DNA from: Caldilineaceae bacterium
Lineage (GTDB): Bacteria > Chloroflexota > Anaerolineae > Caldilineales > Caldilineaceae
Assembly: GCA_958295845.1 (NCBI GenBank)
Contig: OY282376.1
Span: 310,001 to 374,000, forward strand
Length of the DNA stretch: 64,000 nt
Direction: 5' to 3'
Positions 33,428 through 43,022 of the stretch are shown in pieces. The notes under the pieces are model-generated. The model saw only the letters and a program-made list of their open reading frames with translations, was not told the DNA's origin and searched no databases. A program made the position numbers and the translations under genes. Every line of letters starts with the position of its first letter. Within the stretch, counting starts at the first letter, position 1.

Positions 33428-35029
33428 TTAATCACACGTGTTGTCCATATCTTTGGCCAGCGCCCGATGTCCCAGCGGAACATCCCAGCTGAGGCAGTCA
33501 CTGACGGCATAGGAGAGGTCCAGATGCGCGACGGCGCCAGCATAGACCTCATCATGGACGAGCTGGGCAATTGCCTGCAGGGCCTGATCGCGCTCAGCGC
33601 CCGTCAGCGGCCCAGCAGCTGCAGCCAACTCATCGAGTTCAGGGAAACAGCCGGCGGCGAAGGGACTTCCACAGGAGAGATGGCCTCCAAGTGAAAGGGC
33701 AAAGTCGTAAAGCTCATTCCCGTGCGGCCCGACGTAAAAATATCTGCCGCGTCCGGGTGGGGGTCGAACGCCGACCTTCTCGAGGAAGGGATCAAGCTCC
33801 GACACCTCCAGTAAGACGTTGAGGCCGAGTTCCTGCAGGTAGCCGTTCACAGCCTGGTGCAGTTCCTCGCTGCGCGCGAACCAGCCGCTGAGACTGGCGT
33901 TCACGAACTCGGTTTCATAGACGGGCACGCCATCGGCTGCTGCTTCGTCCAGAAGCTGCTTGGCTCTCTCCGGGTCATAGCCGTATGGCTCCAGACTCTC
34001 GTTGTAACCGGTCGCCGAAGGGCCAACCATCTGGCGAGCGATTGTGGCCTGGCCGCCCAGAATGGTGTCGAGGATGGTGTCGTAGTCGACCGCCAATTGG
34101 AATGCCAGCCTGACCCGCTGATCGCCAAAGGCCGTGCCTTCACGCGGGGGTTCCAGATCCATTCGCATCCAAAGGGTCTCGACACTGACCTGGCTGCGGC
34201 AGCCGATTCCGTCAGAGGCTTCGGCCTCCCGGCAGCTCTCCGCCGAAATCCACTGGGCGATGTGAGCTTCTCCGGTCTTCACCTGCGCCAGCCGAACGGC
34301 ATCCTCGGCGCGATAGAGAAAGACCAGTTCATCAAAGTTGATCGCGCCGCGCGCGCCCTGGGCGGGGTCGAGGCCCCACCAGTCATGGTTGGCTTCGAGG
34401 ATGAGCGCGTCACCCGCTCTGAACTCTTTGAACTTGTACGGACCGGTGCCGATCGGCACGAGAGGATATTGGTCCGGCTCCTCAAGAAGCTGTCGCATTG
34501 ATGAGACGCCTTGGATGTGCATGCGGTTGGGCAGTATTGGGTCCGGCGAGGCCGTCATCACGTGGACAGTATACTCGTCCACGGCCTCGGCCGTTATCTG
34601 TGGCCCCATGAAGCCGCGAACCGGAAAGGCGTTCTCTTCGCTCCACTGATGGTTGATGGCGTAGGCAGCGGCCTCAGCGTTCAGAGGCGAGCCGTCGTGG
34701 AAGGTCACCCCTTCGCGAATCGTGAACCGCCACGTCAATTCATCTATCGGCTCGAAGGAGGTGGCAATCTCGGGGATCAACTCGTTCGTAACAGGATCGC
34801 GATCCAACATCACCTCGATCACATTGCGCAGGCCGGGCGCCTGCACTTCGTCATAGGCCTGAAACGCTTCCAGGCTGCGCCACTCTCTGATGGCGGCGTA
34901 GACGAAGGTCTTCTTCTCAGCTGGCATTTCGGCGTCCGAGGCGGGCGTAGCCACAGGCTGGCAGGCGCCCAGCAGAACCGCGAATGCCACGATCATGCAT
35001 ACAAGATACCGTCCTTTGGTCTGAGTCAT
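33428..35029 (-). CDS. Oligopeptide-type ABC transporter substrate-binding lipoprotein of importer 2
   Basis: A family 5 solute-binding protein of 533 residues. The signal part MTQTKGRYLVCMIVAFAV leads to the lipobox LLGAC. EPIDELTWRFTIREGVTFHDG and VPIGTGPYKFKEF are family marks; RVRLAFQLAVDYDTILDTIL is the hinge region. Cys pairs in RCQSQ-like positions (SAESCREAEASDGIGCRS, then LSCGSPFAAGCFPEL) suggest disulfides. AGGAGG is located before the ATG. It differs strongly from the importer 1 protein, so the ligands differ. It is the first gene of its operon. Confidence 0.9.
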   Translation of the reverse strand: MTQTKGRYLVCMIVAFAVLLGACQPVATPASDAEMPAEKKTFVYAAIREWRSLEAFQAYDEVQAPGLRNVIEVMLDRDPVTNELIPEIATSFEPIDELTWRFTIREGVTFHDGSPLNAEAAAYAINHQWSEENAFPVRGFMGPQITAEAVDEYTVHVMTASPDPILPNRMHIQGVSSMRQLLEEPDQYPLVPIGTGPYKFKEFRAGDALILEANHDWWGLDPAQGARGAINFDELVFLYRAEDAVRLAQVKTGEAHIAQWISAESCREAEASDGIGCRSQVSVETLWMRMDLEPPREGTAFGDQRVRLAFQLAVDYDTILDTILGGQATIARQMVGPSATGYNESLEPYGYDPERAKQLLDEAAADGVPVYETEFVNASLSGWFARSEELHQAVNGYLQELGLNVLLEVSELDPFLEKVGVRPPPGRGRYFYVGPHGNELYDFALSLGGHLSCGSPFAAGCFPELDELAAAAGPLTGAERDQALQAIAQLVHDEVYAGAVAHLDLSYAVSDCLSWDVPLGHRALAKDMDNTCD

Positions 35030-35295
35030 TGCTCTGATCCTCCTAGATCTTGTGTGTGCTGCACGATTACTTTAACCAATCAAAAGCCAGTGGATATCGC
35101 CAATCGGCCTAACAAACTCATGGAATCTCGTGCTATTGATCTCGACAGAGCGCAACATTGTACAGAACCAATATCGTTACGATAATGAGCGACCCAGAGG
35201 GTGCCCACCACCCTACGAACAAGCGGACAGTTTGATGTTGTAACCCCCCTTTCTCCAACGCACTCAACTAGCGAAGCAGTAGCGCATCGAACAAC

Positions 35296-36072
35296 TCACA
35301 AGCATGTATAGCCGCCGTCGATGACCATGATGTTTCCGGTCATATAACTGGAGGCATCGGAAGCCAGGTAGATGATCGCGCCTTGCAACTCAGGCGGTTC
35401 GCCGGCGCGGCCCATCGGCACCCTGGACATCCAGTGCTCCCACCGCTCGGGATCCTCCGCCCGCATCTCGATTACCGGGGGCGTGATCATATAGCCCGGC
35501 GCAAGCGCATTGACGCGGATACCGGCGCTCGCCCACTCTGCCGCCAGCGACTTTGTGATCATGATAACCGCGGCCTTGGCCGAGTTGTAGTGCATGTGCT
35601 TCTGCGGGTCCAGCGCACTGATGCCGGCCATGCTGGCCATGTTGATGATGTTGCCGCGTCCTTGCCGCGCCATCGGGCCGAAGGCGGCCTTGGAGAAGAT
35701 AAATACGCCCGTCACGTCGATATCGTAGACGCGCTTGAAGTCGTCCAGGCTGAGTGTTTCGGCCGCTTCTACGGTTGCGATACCGGCGTTGTTGAGCAGA
35801 ATGTCGAGGCTGCCCAAGGTCTCGCAAACCTCTCCTACTGTCCGCTGCGCGTCCTCCTCGCTGCGGACATCACCGCGCAAGGCAATCGACTGTACGCCCA
35901 GCGCCCTGATCTCTTCGGCTGTACTCTGTGCCGTTTCCAGGTCGATATCGACGATGGCGATGTTGGCGCCATACTGCGCCAGTCCGATCGCCATCGACTT
36001 GCCCAGCCCGCGCCCGCCGCCGGTGACGAGCGCATTCCGCCCTGTGAGGTCGAACAGATCTCGGTTTGCCAT
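35296..36072 (-). CDS. SDR family NAD(P)-dependent oxidoreductase
   Basis: A classical SDR of 258 residues. NALVTGGGRGLGKSMA is the cofactor loop, NNAGIATVEAAE follows strand 4, INMASMAGISA holds the catalytic Ser, and HYNSAKAAVIM holds the Tyr and Lys. DLETAQSTAEE has the Asp that favours NAD. YMTGNIMVIDGGYTCL is a typical end. Gluconate 5-dehydrogenase-like proteins have this look, but the substrate cannot be read from sequence. The nearest purine-rich ribosome site (AAGGAG) is 13 bases before ATG 36072, rather far. It reads in the same direction as another SDR 365 bases upstream. Confidence 0.87.
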   Translation of the reverse strand: MANRDLFDLTGRNALVTGGGRGLGKSMAIGLAQYGANIAIVDIDLETAQSTAEEIRALGVQSIALRGDVRSEEDAQRTVGEVCETLGSLDILLNNAGIATVEAAETLSLDDFKRVYDIDVTGVFIFSKAAFGPMARQGRGNIINMASMAGISALDPQKHMHYNSAKAAVIMITKSLAAEWASAGIRVNALAPGYMITPPVIEMRAEDPERWEHWMSRVPMGRAGEPPELQGAIIYLASDASSYMTGNIMVIDGGYTCL

Positions 36073-36162
36073 TGGAATTTCAGCGCTCCTTCTGCGTAGA
36101 GAAGTGGTGCTCCCCATCGAAAGTTGAAGAACTGGAGGAGAAGGATCGCCTGCTGGATACAA

Positions 36163-36436
36163 GCTGAAGGACTTTTCAGTGTACTACCATAATGCTATAT
36201 AAATGCACGGCCGTACACATCATACCGCGCTGTCAGGGGAATCTGCAACTGCAATTTTCGCGCCCCAACAGCATAGGCCGCTCACCCGCAGGGTTAGGGG
36301 TCTTGACTTTTCATTTCAATCAGATCCGTAGGGGCGCCCCTTGTGGGTGCCCTCCCCCTGTGAGCGCGCGCCCCGTGGGCTTAACTTTGTTGACGACATG
36401 TCGACTCTGTCAGTACGCAATAAACGTCATCGAGCC
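36163..36436. other. Intergenic region with a dispersed palindrome
   Basis: No gene is visible. It contains the third copy of the GATCC palindrome (36330-36352) and a short AT-rich stretch before SDR 35296-36072 that could hold its promoter, although no clear -35/-10 pair is seen. Confidence 0.5.
36330..36352. repeat. Dispersed palindrome, copy 3
   Basis: AGGGGCGCCC and GGGTGCCCT pair (with wobble) around CTTGT after GATCCGTA, as in the two copies in the lipoprotein array. The stem differs at several bases but still pairs. Confidence 0.55.
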
Positions 36437-37240
36437 CTAGTAATAGGGAAACGCCCCGCCTGTGACATCAAAGACCGAGCCAACCGAATAGTCCGCGTCG
36501 GTCGAGCACAGAAAGGCCACCATATTGGCTACCTTTTGCGGCGACTGGAAATAACCCAACGGGACCGAGGCCAGCGAACGCGCCCGTAGCTCTTCCTCCG
36601 GCACGCCCTCCAGCTTGGCAATCTCTCCATGGACGACCTGCAGCATTTCCGTGTCCACGATGCCGGGAAATACACAGTTTACCAGGATATTGTAGCGGGC
36701 CAGCTCCAGCGCCATCTGTTTGGTCAGTCCGACCGCGGCGTGTTTACTGGCAACGTACCCGGCGATCGGAACGTCTTTGCCGGCCGGGATCTTGCCGGCC
36801 GTGGATGCGATCGTGATGATGCGGCCGCCCTCGCCCTGCGCGATCATCTGGCGGGCCGCCGCCTGCGAGCAGTACAATACGCCCTTGGCATTGACGTTCA
36901 TCTGCCAGTCCCAGGCCCTGTCGTCCAGCTCCAACACGGGCGTGACGGCCAGCACGCCAGCATTGTTGACCATGATGTCGAGGCGTCCGAGCTTGGCCGC
37001 GCAATCGGCCACCATGCCCTCGGTATCCCCCCGGCTCGTGACATCGACTTGCAGCGCCATTGCCGCGCCGCCCTGCGCTTCGATCTCCGCCGCCACCCGC
37101 ATGGCAGACGCCATGTCGATATCAGCCACGGCCACCGCCGCCCCTTCACGCGCCAGGCGCAGGGCAATAGCGCGCCCCATCCCCTGACCCGCGCCGCTGA
37201 CGATGGCAACCTGGTTCGCAAGCTCATATGCAGGCATCAT
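36437..37240 (-). CDS. SDR family NAD(P)-dependent oxidoreductase
   Basis: A classical SDR of 267 residues, not closely related to the one behind it. VAIVSGAGQGMGRAIALRLA is the cofactor loop, NNAGVLAV the strand 4 motif, ITIASTAGKIP the Ser region and YVASKHAAVGLTKQ the Tyr-Lys region. It ends with SVGSVFDVTGGAFPYY. AGGAG lies four bases before the first of two adjacent ATG codons (37240) and seven before the second. Two SDRs and a sugar isomerase in one run point to polyol or sugar conversion. Confidence 0.88.
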   Translation of the reverse strand: MMPAYELANQVAIVSGAGQGMGRAIALRLAREGAAVAVADIDMASAMRVAAEIEAQGGAAMALQVDVTSRGDTEGMVADCAAKLGRLDIMVNNAGVLAVTPVLELDDRAWDWQMNVNAKGVLYCSQAAARQMIAQGEGGRIITIASTAGKIPAGKDVPIAGYVASKHAAVGLTKQMALELARYNILVNCVFPGIVDTEMLQVVHGEIAKLEGVPEEELRARSLASVPLGYFQSPQKVANMVAFLCSTDADYSVGSVFDVTGGAFPYY

Positions 37241-37734
37241 TAATCTCCTACCGCCACCAAAAAGGTGACGAGTGGTCTGTGTGTGACGACCGTTTAGCAG
37301 CGGGCAAACAGATAACGCAAGGCACACATCAGGCCCCAAGTTTCACGTGAAACAGGCCCACCGCCGCCGTAGTATAATCCTTTAACTCGTATGCAGCCAC
37401 AGAGGTTTGGAGGAATCCCTCGCCGGATCAGGTGCAGCCCGTTTCCGTAGAAGCGCTGATGGCCGCAGATACATGAAATCGCTCAGCCGGACCAGGGACG
37501 CGGCCTGACAGAGTCTGGGCGTTATGACGTGACTGTGAGGGCAGCTATCCCAGTTATGCGGTTCAGAGGGTAGACACCGGCGTAGAACAGGCTGGAGAGT
37601 TTTCAACAAGCGAACCGTCAACGTGGTCGGCCTGCAGGCGGAGATATTATGGGAACGGGAAGGATACCTGGCTGAAGGAGAGCCAGGCAGCGAGGGCTGA
37701 AGGCTGTTATGTCTTATGTCGTTTGTACGAACTG
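37241..37734. other. Intergenic region next to parS site 1, no gene seen
   Basis: About 500 bases without a convincing gene. A parS-like site lies at 37339-37354 and a good -10 element (TATAAT, plus strand, 37373-37378) 19 bases to its right, but no good -35 is placed before it. The stretch 37385-37730 is free of plausible coding sequence on both strands and of repeats seen elsewhere. I compared it by eye with RNase P RNA, SRP RNA, tmRNA and 6S RNA motifs and found no match. Confidence 0.5.
37339..37354. promoter_or_regulatory. parS-like site 1 (ParB binding)
   Basis: AGTTTCACGTGAAACA differs from the well-known bacterial parS consensus TGTTTCACGTGAAACA at one position only. Its 14-base core is a perfect palindrome. 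ParB loads and spreads from such sites, which cluster near the replication origin. A second site lies at 49400. No parA or parB gene is in the window. Confidence 0.75.
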
Positions 37735-38631
37735 CTATCCAGCGGCCATGCGCTCGGCGCTTGCGATGCGATCCTGCAAGGCGGCCGTCTGCTCCATCTG
37801 CTTCATAAAGTGGATCGAAGTATTCACCAGGGTCTTCCAGTCCGGTCTGGCCGGCACCGCATCGAGCGACAGATAGCCGCTATACCCCATCGAATTCAGC
37901 GTCCTCACCACTTGCAGAAAATCAATATGCCCGGTGCCGGGCGCCTGGCGGTTGTTGTCGGCCAAATGAATACACATGAGACTGTCACCAGCCAACCGCA
38001 ACGTGTCCGCCAGCGCTGCATCCTCAATGTTGACGTGAAAGAAGTCGGCAAGCACGCCCACGTTGTCCGCGCCTACCTCGTCCGCGACGCTCTTCGCCTC
38101 CATTATGCTGTTTAGGAAACCGGCATAACCCTCAAAGCGGTTGATCGGTTCTATCGCCACTCTGACCCCGCGCGGCGCGGCATAAGCGCCAATTTCACGT
38201 GTCGATTTCACGAAATTGCGCCGCAGGGTTGGGCGCGGCACACTCGTGACAGGATATTCACTCTGGGGCGGGACAGCCGCAATCTCGATGAGAGGCGGCT
38301 CGTCGAGACTGGCGGCCAGGTCAACGCATTTCTTCGTGTAACCTACAGCATAGCTGCGCACCGCTTCATCACTGGACGCCAGATCGCGGACTTCCCCGGC
38401 ATGCCAGCCGCCCCAGGCGCAGATGAGCGCCGGCACCTTAAGGCCCAGAGATGCCGCCATTGACGCCACCTCCTTAAACTGCTTCGCGTCTATCCGATCC
38501 GGCTCCGCATCCAGATCGACGCCATCGTAGCCCGCGTTGGCCACCGTTTCCAGCACCTCGCGCGGCCTCTCCCAGACGTTACCGCCGTCACTGGCCAGCG
38601 TCACCAGAATAACCGAGTATTTGTGTGCCAC
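37735..38631 (-). CDS. Sugar phosphate isomerase/epimerase family protein
   Basis: A complete TIM barrel of 298 residues from the D-tagatose 3-epimerase/IolE-like group. The metal ligands are visible: Glu in VRVAIEPINRFEGY, Asp in VGVLADFFHVNIED, His in DNNRQAPGTGHIDF and the final acidic residue in YLSLDAVPARPDW. MAHKYSVILVTLASDGG and GYDGVDLDAEPDRI form the first strands. These enzymes epimerise ketoses or dehydrate inosose. It reads in the same direction as the two SDRs, about 500 bases away with a parS site between them, so a common mRNA is uncertain. Confidence 0.88.
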   Translation of the reverse strand: MAHKYSVILVTLASDGGNVWERPREVLETVANAGYDGVDLDAEPDRIDAKQFKEVASMAASLGLKVPALICAWGGWHAGEVRDLASSDEAVRSYAVGYTKKCVDLAASLDEPPLIEIAAVPPQSEYPVTSVPRPTLRRNFVKSTREIGAYAAPRGVRVAIEPINRFEGYAGFLNSIMEAKSVADEVGADNVGVLADFFHVNIEDAALADTLRLAGDSLMCIHLADNNRQAPGTGHIDFLQVVRTLNSMGYSGYLSLDAVPARPDWKTLVNTSIHFMKQMEQTAALQDRIASAERMAAG

Positions 38632-38660
38632 GGCTTGACTCGCCTCCGTCTCTATCGGGA

Positions 38661-40298
38661 CTAAGACCCTTGCGCTGTTGGCGTGACCGTCGGTTCCTCC
38701 TCAGCGCCCGGCGTGGCCGGCGGGGGTTCAGACGTATCCGTTGGCGTCGGCGTCTCAACTGGAGCCGGTTCTGTCGTCTCGGTTGGCGTCGGCGTCTCAG
38801 TGGGAGGCAGTTCCGTCGTCTCGGTCGGCGTCGGCGTCTCGACCGGAGCTGATTCCGGCGTCTCGGTCGGTGTCTCCGTGGCCGTCGGCTCCGCCTCTAC
38901 AGTCGACGTCGCTGTAGGCGTAGCCGTCGGCGCGACCTGCCACCAGAAGCCGACGCGTGCCACGCCCGAACTCTCAAAGAATTCGACCTGGAGGGCGCGC
39001 TCACCCGAAGGCAGGGTAACGTCGACATTGACTGTACGGTCGGCGCCATCCCTCCATTCGTCGAGAATCAACTGGCTGTCCAGGTAGACGCGGGCGCCGT
39101 CATCCATCCGCAGGAAGAAGCGATAGGTGCCGGGTTCAAAGGAGACGCGGCGCTGCCAGCGGGCGGAAAAATGGTCTTCAGGCAGGTTGGGCGCAACTCT
39201 GCCCTCGCCCCAGTTGAAATCGATCTGCGGTTCGTCCCGCACCAACACCGGATTTCCCTGTAGGTCCCGGTTGCCGAAGTACTCACCCTTCCAGCCGCTG
39301 AACGAGTCGTTGCGCTCCCACCAGAACCGCATCAGCGCCACGCCTGTGCGTTCAAAGTAGTCCACCTGGATGGTATGCCTTCCCGTGCTGAGCGGGACAT
39401 CGACCGTGTAGGTGCGAGAGGGGCCTTCTTCCCACTCATCCAAAATAAGAGCGTTGTCGATGTAGAGGCGGAAGCCGTCATCGACTTCGATGTTGAAGCG
39501 ATAGATACCGGCATCGAAGTTGAGTGTCCGAGTCCAACGAGCGCTGAAATGATCCACGCCCAGGCTGCTATCCGCCGCTCCTTCGCCCCAATTGAAGAAT
39601 ATCACCAGATCGTTGCGTGTGAGTTGGGCCGGTCCTGACTGGGTTGGATTGTTCCAGTAGTCGCCGCGCCAGTCGGTGATGATAAGCGGTGTCGGCGTGG
39701 GGACAGGCGTGAGTGTCGGTGTCGCCGACTGTGTGGGCGTTAGTGTGGGCGTTGGGGTAACCGTTGGCGTCGGCGTTGCGGTATCCGCTTGTTGCGCTGC
39801 CGTTGTATCCGTCGCAGCCGTAGCGGTCACCTCGACGTCTTCGCCGGTCTGGAAAAGCGCGGTCGCCTCGTTCCGGCCATCGGACGTGTATGCAAGCACG
39901 GTATGCGTGCCCGCTGCCAGCCAGCGCGGGCTGATCGGGTAAAGAAAGCCGGTGCTGATCGTGCCGGCCGTGTCCGCGGTGCTGGCGGCAAGAATGCCGC
40001 TGCGGCCGCGCTCATCGCGCAGCGCGATCAAAACCAGGCTGCCCGCTGACCAGTTTTCGCCGGTAACCTGTACATAGACGCCGGCGGAGCCTGATGTTGG
40101 CGAAATGGAAATGGCCGGCTCACCGCTATCTATTTCGACAGCGGCACGCGTGGGTACGCCCACTGGCGGGGTGTACCCCGTCGGTGTACAGGCGCTGAAC
40201 ACGAGCGCTATCAGTGCCAGAAGGCCGAGTCGAACTGGGGGAAAGTGTTGGACGACAAGCCGGCGAGCAGTCTTTGAGGGGAGATATTCGGTCTTCAT
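38661..40298 (-). CDS. Surface lipoprotein with two PA14-like domains and Thr/Pro-rich linkers
   Basis: A surface protein of 545 residues. The signal part ends LIALVFSAC, a lipobox. Then comes an IPT-like segment (ISISPTSGSAGVYVQVTGENW), a Thr/Pro linker, and two PA14-like domains, each beginning with WRGDYWNN or WKGEYFGN. Each carries FNWGEG, DHFSARW and RLYIDNALILDEW or a variant, and ends with FWW. The Asp pair of VDDGFRLYID and MDDGARVYLD resembles the Ca-dependent sugar site of PA14 adhesins. The C-terminal 100 residues are TPTPTE-type repeats. It probably binds glycans outside the cell. AGGAG lies ten bases before the ATG. The gene follows the sugar isomerase's upstream end by 29 bases. 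Confidence 0.85.
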   Translation of the reverse strand: MKTEYLPSKTARRLVVQHFPPVRLGLLALIALVFSACTPTGYTPPVGVPTRAAVEIDSGEPAISISPTSGSAGVYVQVTGENWSAGSLVLIALRDERGRSGILAASTADTAGTISTGFLYPISPRWLAAGTHTVLAYTSDGRNEATALFQTGEDVEVTATAATDTTAAQQADTATPTPTVTPTPTLTPTQSATPTLTPVPTPTPLIITDWRGDYWNNPTQSGPAQLTRNDLVIFFNWGEGAADSSLGVDHFSARWTRTLNFDAGIYRFNIEVDDGFRLYIDNALILDEWEEGPSRTYTVDVPLSTGRHTIQVDYFERTGVALMRFWWERNDSFSGWKGEYFGNRDLQGNPVLVRDEPQIDFNWGEGRVAPNLPEDHFSARWQRRVSFEPGTYRFFLRMDDGARVYLDSQLILDEWRDGADRTVNVDVTLPSGERALQVEFFESSGVARVGFWWQVAPTATPTATSTVEAEPTATETPTETPESAPVETPTPTETTELPPTETPTPTETTEPAPVETPTPTDTSEPPPATPGAEEEPTVTPTAQGS

Positions 40299-40521
40299 CC
40301 GGGATTTACTCCTGGGTGAGCTGTTAGATGCGCTACCGAATTGCTTTTTCAGCGCCGAGGCGGGCAACAGTCTAAACTGAGAAGAACATCATACGTAGAA
40401 GAAACGAGCGTAGACAGGTCTGTGTTCCCGCCAACGCCGTTCATTGCGCAATTATCTCGTTAGACGAACTCGTGGTAACCGTCTGCTAGAATTATACCAC
40501 TAAACTACAGGTGGAATACAG

Positions 40522-41787
40522 TTGCGGAATAGCCGAATCGCAGAACTGTCGGCGGCAATGATGACTGACGGTGAACTTGTGCGCCGCGCCCAACAGGGCG
40601 AGCGGCGGGCATTTGATCAACTGATACAGCAGCACCAGCCCATCGCGCTCTCACTGGCGATTCGCATTGTCGGTGATCGCGAACGGGCGCTGGAATTGAC
40701 CCAGGAAGCCGTCCTGCATGCCTATCTCTCGCTGGATGGCTTGCGCAAGCCGGACAGCTTTCGGGCCTGGCTGTGTGGAATCGTCGTCAATCTGTGCAAA
40801 AATTATCTGCGCAGACCGCGGGTGGAAACACTGTCGCTCGATCTGCTCAGCGGCGGACGCAGTCTCGACTCGCTACCGTTTCCCGACAGCGCCCCCCAAC
40901 CGCACGAAGCCGTCGAGGCCAGAGAGACGCACCGCCTGATCCTGGCGGCCATCGCCCAGCTTTCACCGCCCAACCGGGACGCCGTCCTTCTCTACTATTT
41001 CGAGCAGCTGCGCGTGCGCGAGATTGCCGCACTCCTGCAGATCAGCGTGCCCGCAGTCAAAGGGCGTCTGCACAAGTCCCGCCGCAAGCTGCGTGCCCAC
41101 CTGCAATCCGCCTTCGTCGAACTGCAACCGACACCAACCGCTGCCAAACGGCCCAGGAGAAAACAGATGATCCCCGTCACCATCCTCGACATCGTCGTGC
41201 CAGAACCGGAAAAAGATCACAGAATACTGGTCCTGGCCGACGAAAGCAGGCGGCGCCTGCTGGCGATCTGGATCGGCCCCTACGAGGCGGACGACATCGC
41301 GCTCAGTCTGCGAGGGACAAAGCTTCACCGGCCGATGACGTTCAGCTTCATGGCAAGCTTGCTGGACAAGGCAGGCGTGCGCATCGAATCGGTGTTGGTA
41401 TCCGCGCTGGAGAAGGAAACCTTTTACGCGACCGTGTACGCACAGCGCGGCGACGATAGTTTCACCATCGATGCGCGGCCCAGTGACGCGATCGCCCTGG
41501 CCCTGCGCACGCAAAGCACGATTTTCGCCGCCGCCGAAGTGATGGACGCGGTCGGCGTAGATATTCCAGCCGATATGGAGATCGCTGCACAGGCAATGGG
41601 ACTGGATGACGTCCTGAGAATCGATCCGGAGGAACAAGAGAGGCGGCTTAAGAAGCGAGAAGAATGGAAAAGCAAATCACCGCAGAAACGGCGTGAAGAA
41701 AATCGCAGCAAACTGCTGGCCTATCTGACCGAAGCGGGCAGCCTGAGCCAGAGTGCCGCGCAGGGCGACGCGCAGGGCGACGAGTAG
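40522..41787 (+). CDS. ECF-type sigma factor fused to a bifunctional nuclease (BFN/DUF151) domain
   Basis: One chain of 421 residues. Residues 16-95 are sigma region 2 (LVRRAQQGERRAFDQLI, then ELTQEAVLHAYLSLDGL and FRAWLCGIVVNLCKN). Residues 135-195 are region 4 (LSPPNRDAVLLYYFEQL, IAALLQISVPAVKGRLHKSR). After a basic linker the BFN domain follows (216-350) with WIGPYEADDIALSLRG, RPMTFSFMASLL and the hallmark RPSDAIALALR. The C-terminus is a charged, Lys/Glu-rich tail. BFN domains bind or cut nucleic acid. The fusion suggests a sigma factor whose nuclease part acts at the same promoters or regulates it. TTG start after AGGTGG; ATG 40558 is an alternative. No anti-sigma factor is adjacent. Confidence 0.88.
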   Translation: MRNSRIAELSAAMMTDGELVRRAQQGERRAFDQLIQQHQPIALSLAIRIVGDRERALELTQEAVLHAYLSLDGLRKPDSFRAWLCGIVVNLCKNYLRRPRVETLSLDLLSGGRSLDSLPFPDSAPQPHEAVEARETHRLILAAIAQLSPPNRDAVLLYYFEQLRVREIAALLQISVPAVKGRLHKSRRKLRAHLQSAFVELQPTPTAAKRPRRKQMIPVTILDIVVPEPEKDHRILVLADESRRRLLAIWIGPYEADDIALSLRGTKLHRPMTFSFMASLLDKAGVRIESVLVSALEKETFYATVYAQRGDDSFTIDARPSDAIALALRTQSTIFAAAEVMDAVGVDIPADMEIAAQAMGLDDVLRIDPEEQERRLKKREEWKSKSPQKRREENRSKLLAYLTEAGSLSQSAAQGDAQGDE

Positions 41788-41807
41788 AGGCCGCCTCTCT
41801 CCAGTTC

Positions 41808-43022
41808 TCAGCTGCCGGACGAGAGGTCACGAACAGCCGGCTGCTGAACATCTGGTTTCCGTCTGCCCGTGTGGAACTGGTGCACCATCTGCGCAAAGCG
41901 GGCGAACAGCAGGTCGGCGTCATGAGGGCCGGGGCTGGCTTCCGGGTGATACTGCACGCAGAAGACGGGCCGGTCGGTGAGCCGCATCCCTTCCAGCGTA
42001 CCGTCATTCAGATTGAGATGCGTGATCTCCACGTTGTCAGGCAGCGTCCCCTGGTCCACGGCGTAGTTGTGATTCTGCGCCGTGATCTGGATGTTCGAGC
42101 TGTCCACGTCGCTGACCGGCTGGTTGCCGCCATGGTGGCCGAACTTCAGCTTGAAGGTATCCGCCCCCAGCGCCAGGCCGATAATCTGATGTCCCAGACA
42201 GATGCCGAACATCGGCCGCCCGCTCTCCAATAACCTCGCAACCGCACTCGCCGCGTAGGGCACCCCGACCGGGTCGCCCGGCCCGTTGCTGAGAAAAATC
42301 CCGTCAGGATCGAGCGCCAGGACCTCCTGGGCGGGCGTATCCGCCGGCACAACCGCCACCCGCAGATTGTGGCTGGCCAGGCGGCGCAATATGTTGTGCT
42401 TCATGCCGAAATCGTAGGCGACCACCAGCGGAGAGGCGTGCCCTACGCCGCCCTGCCAAGGCCCGGGCGCGGTTTCGCCGGATGCCACCGGCGTCCATTC
42501 ACCCATCGTTTCGTCGCTCCAGTAGAACGGCTCCTCACACGTCACCTCCTGCACCAGATCGCGGCCGTCCAGCCCCTCCCAGCTGCGCGCGAGCTCGATC
42601 AGCTCGGCCTCTGTGCGGCTGCCGTCGGTGCAGAGCGCGCCGTGCAGCACACCCTCCTCACGCAGCAGCCGGGTCAACGCGCGCGTATCCACCTGGCTGA
42701 TGCCGGGAATATCGTGCCGCTTGAGATAGCTCCCCAAGTTCTCATTCGCTCGCCAGTTGGACACAACCGGGCTGACCTCGCGCACGATGAACGCGGTCAC
42801 CTGCGGCCGGTCGCTCTCCACATCTTCGCGGTTCACGCCGGTATTGCCGACATGCGGCACGGTCATACACACCATCTGGCCGCGGTAGGAGGGATCGGTC
42901 AATACCTCCTGGTAGCCGGTCAGACTGGTATTGAAGACGACCTCCCCCACTACCGTCGTCCGCGCGCCGAAGCCTTCGCCCTCGAAGATGCGGCCATTGG
43001 CCAGGGCAAGCGTGGCCTTCAC
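41808..43022 (-). CDS. carA: Carbamoyl-phosphate synthase small subunit
   Basis: The glutaminase subunit of carbamoyl-phosphate synthase, about 404 residues. It releases ammonia from glutamine for the large subunit (CarB), feeding arginine and pyrimidine synthesis. [13 protein letters not shown] and [19 protein letters not shown] are N-terminal marks. The class I amidotransferase domain shows the nucleophile Cys in [16 protein letters not shown] and the His-Glu pair in [18 protein letters not shown] start after GGAGG; the stop of the preceding acetyltransferase gene overlaps it by four bases (GTGA). carB is not in the window. It is the last gene of the arginine cluster. Confidence 0.95.
   Translation of the reverse strand: MKATLALANGRIFEGEGFGARTTVVGEVVFNTSLTGYQEVLTDPSYRGQMVCMTVPHVGNTGVNREDVESDRPQVTAFIVREVSPVVSNWRANENLGSYLKRHDIPGISQVDTRALTRLLREEGVLHGALCTDGSRTEAELIELARSWEGLDGRDLVQEVTCEEPFYWSDETMGEWTPVASGETAPGPWQGGVGHASPLVVAYDFGMKHNILRRLASHNLRVAVVPADTPAQEVLALDPDGIFLSNGPGDPVGVPYAASAVARLLESGRPMFGICLGHQIIGLALGADTFKLKFGHHGGNQPVSDVDSSNIQITAQNHNYAVDQGTLPDNVEITHLNLNDGTLEGMRLTDRPVFCVQYHPEASPGPHDADLLFARFAQMVHQFHTGRRKPDVQQPAVRDLSSGS

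Noticed and set aside
37385..37730. RNase P RNA, SRP RNA, 6S RNA or tmRNA
   Set aside because: None of the invariant motifs of these RNAs could be found by eye on either strand.
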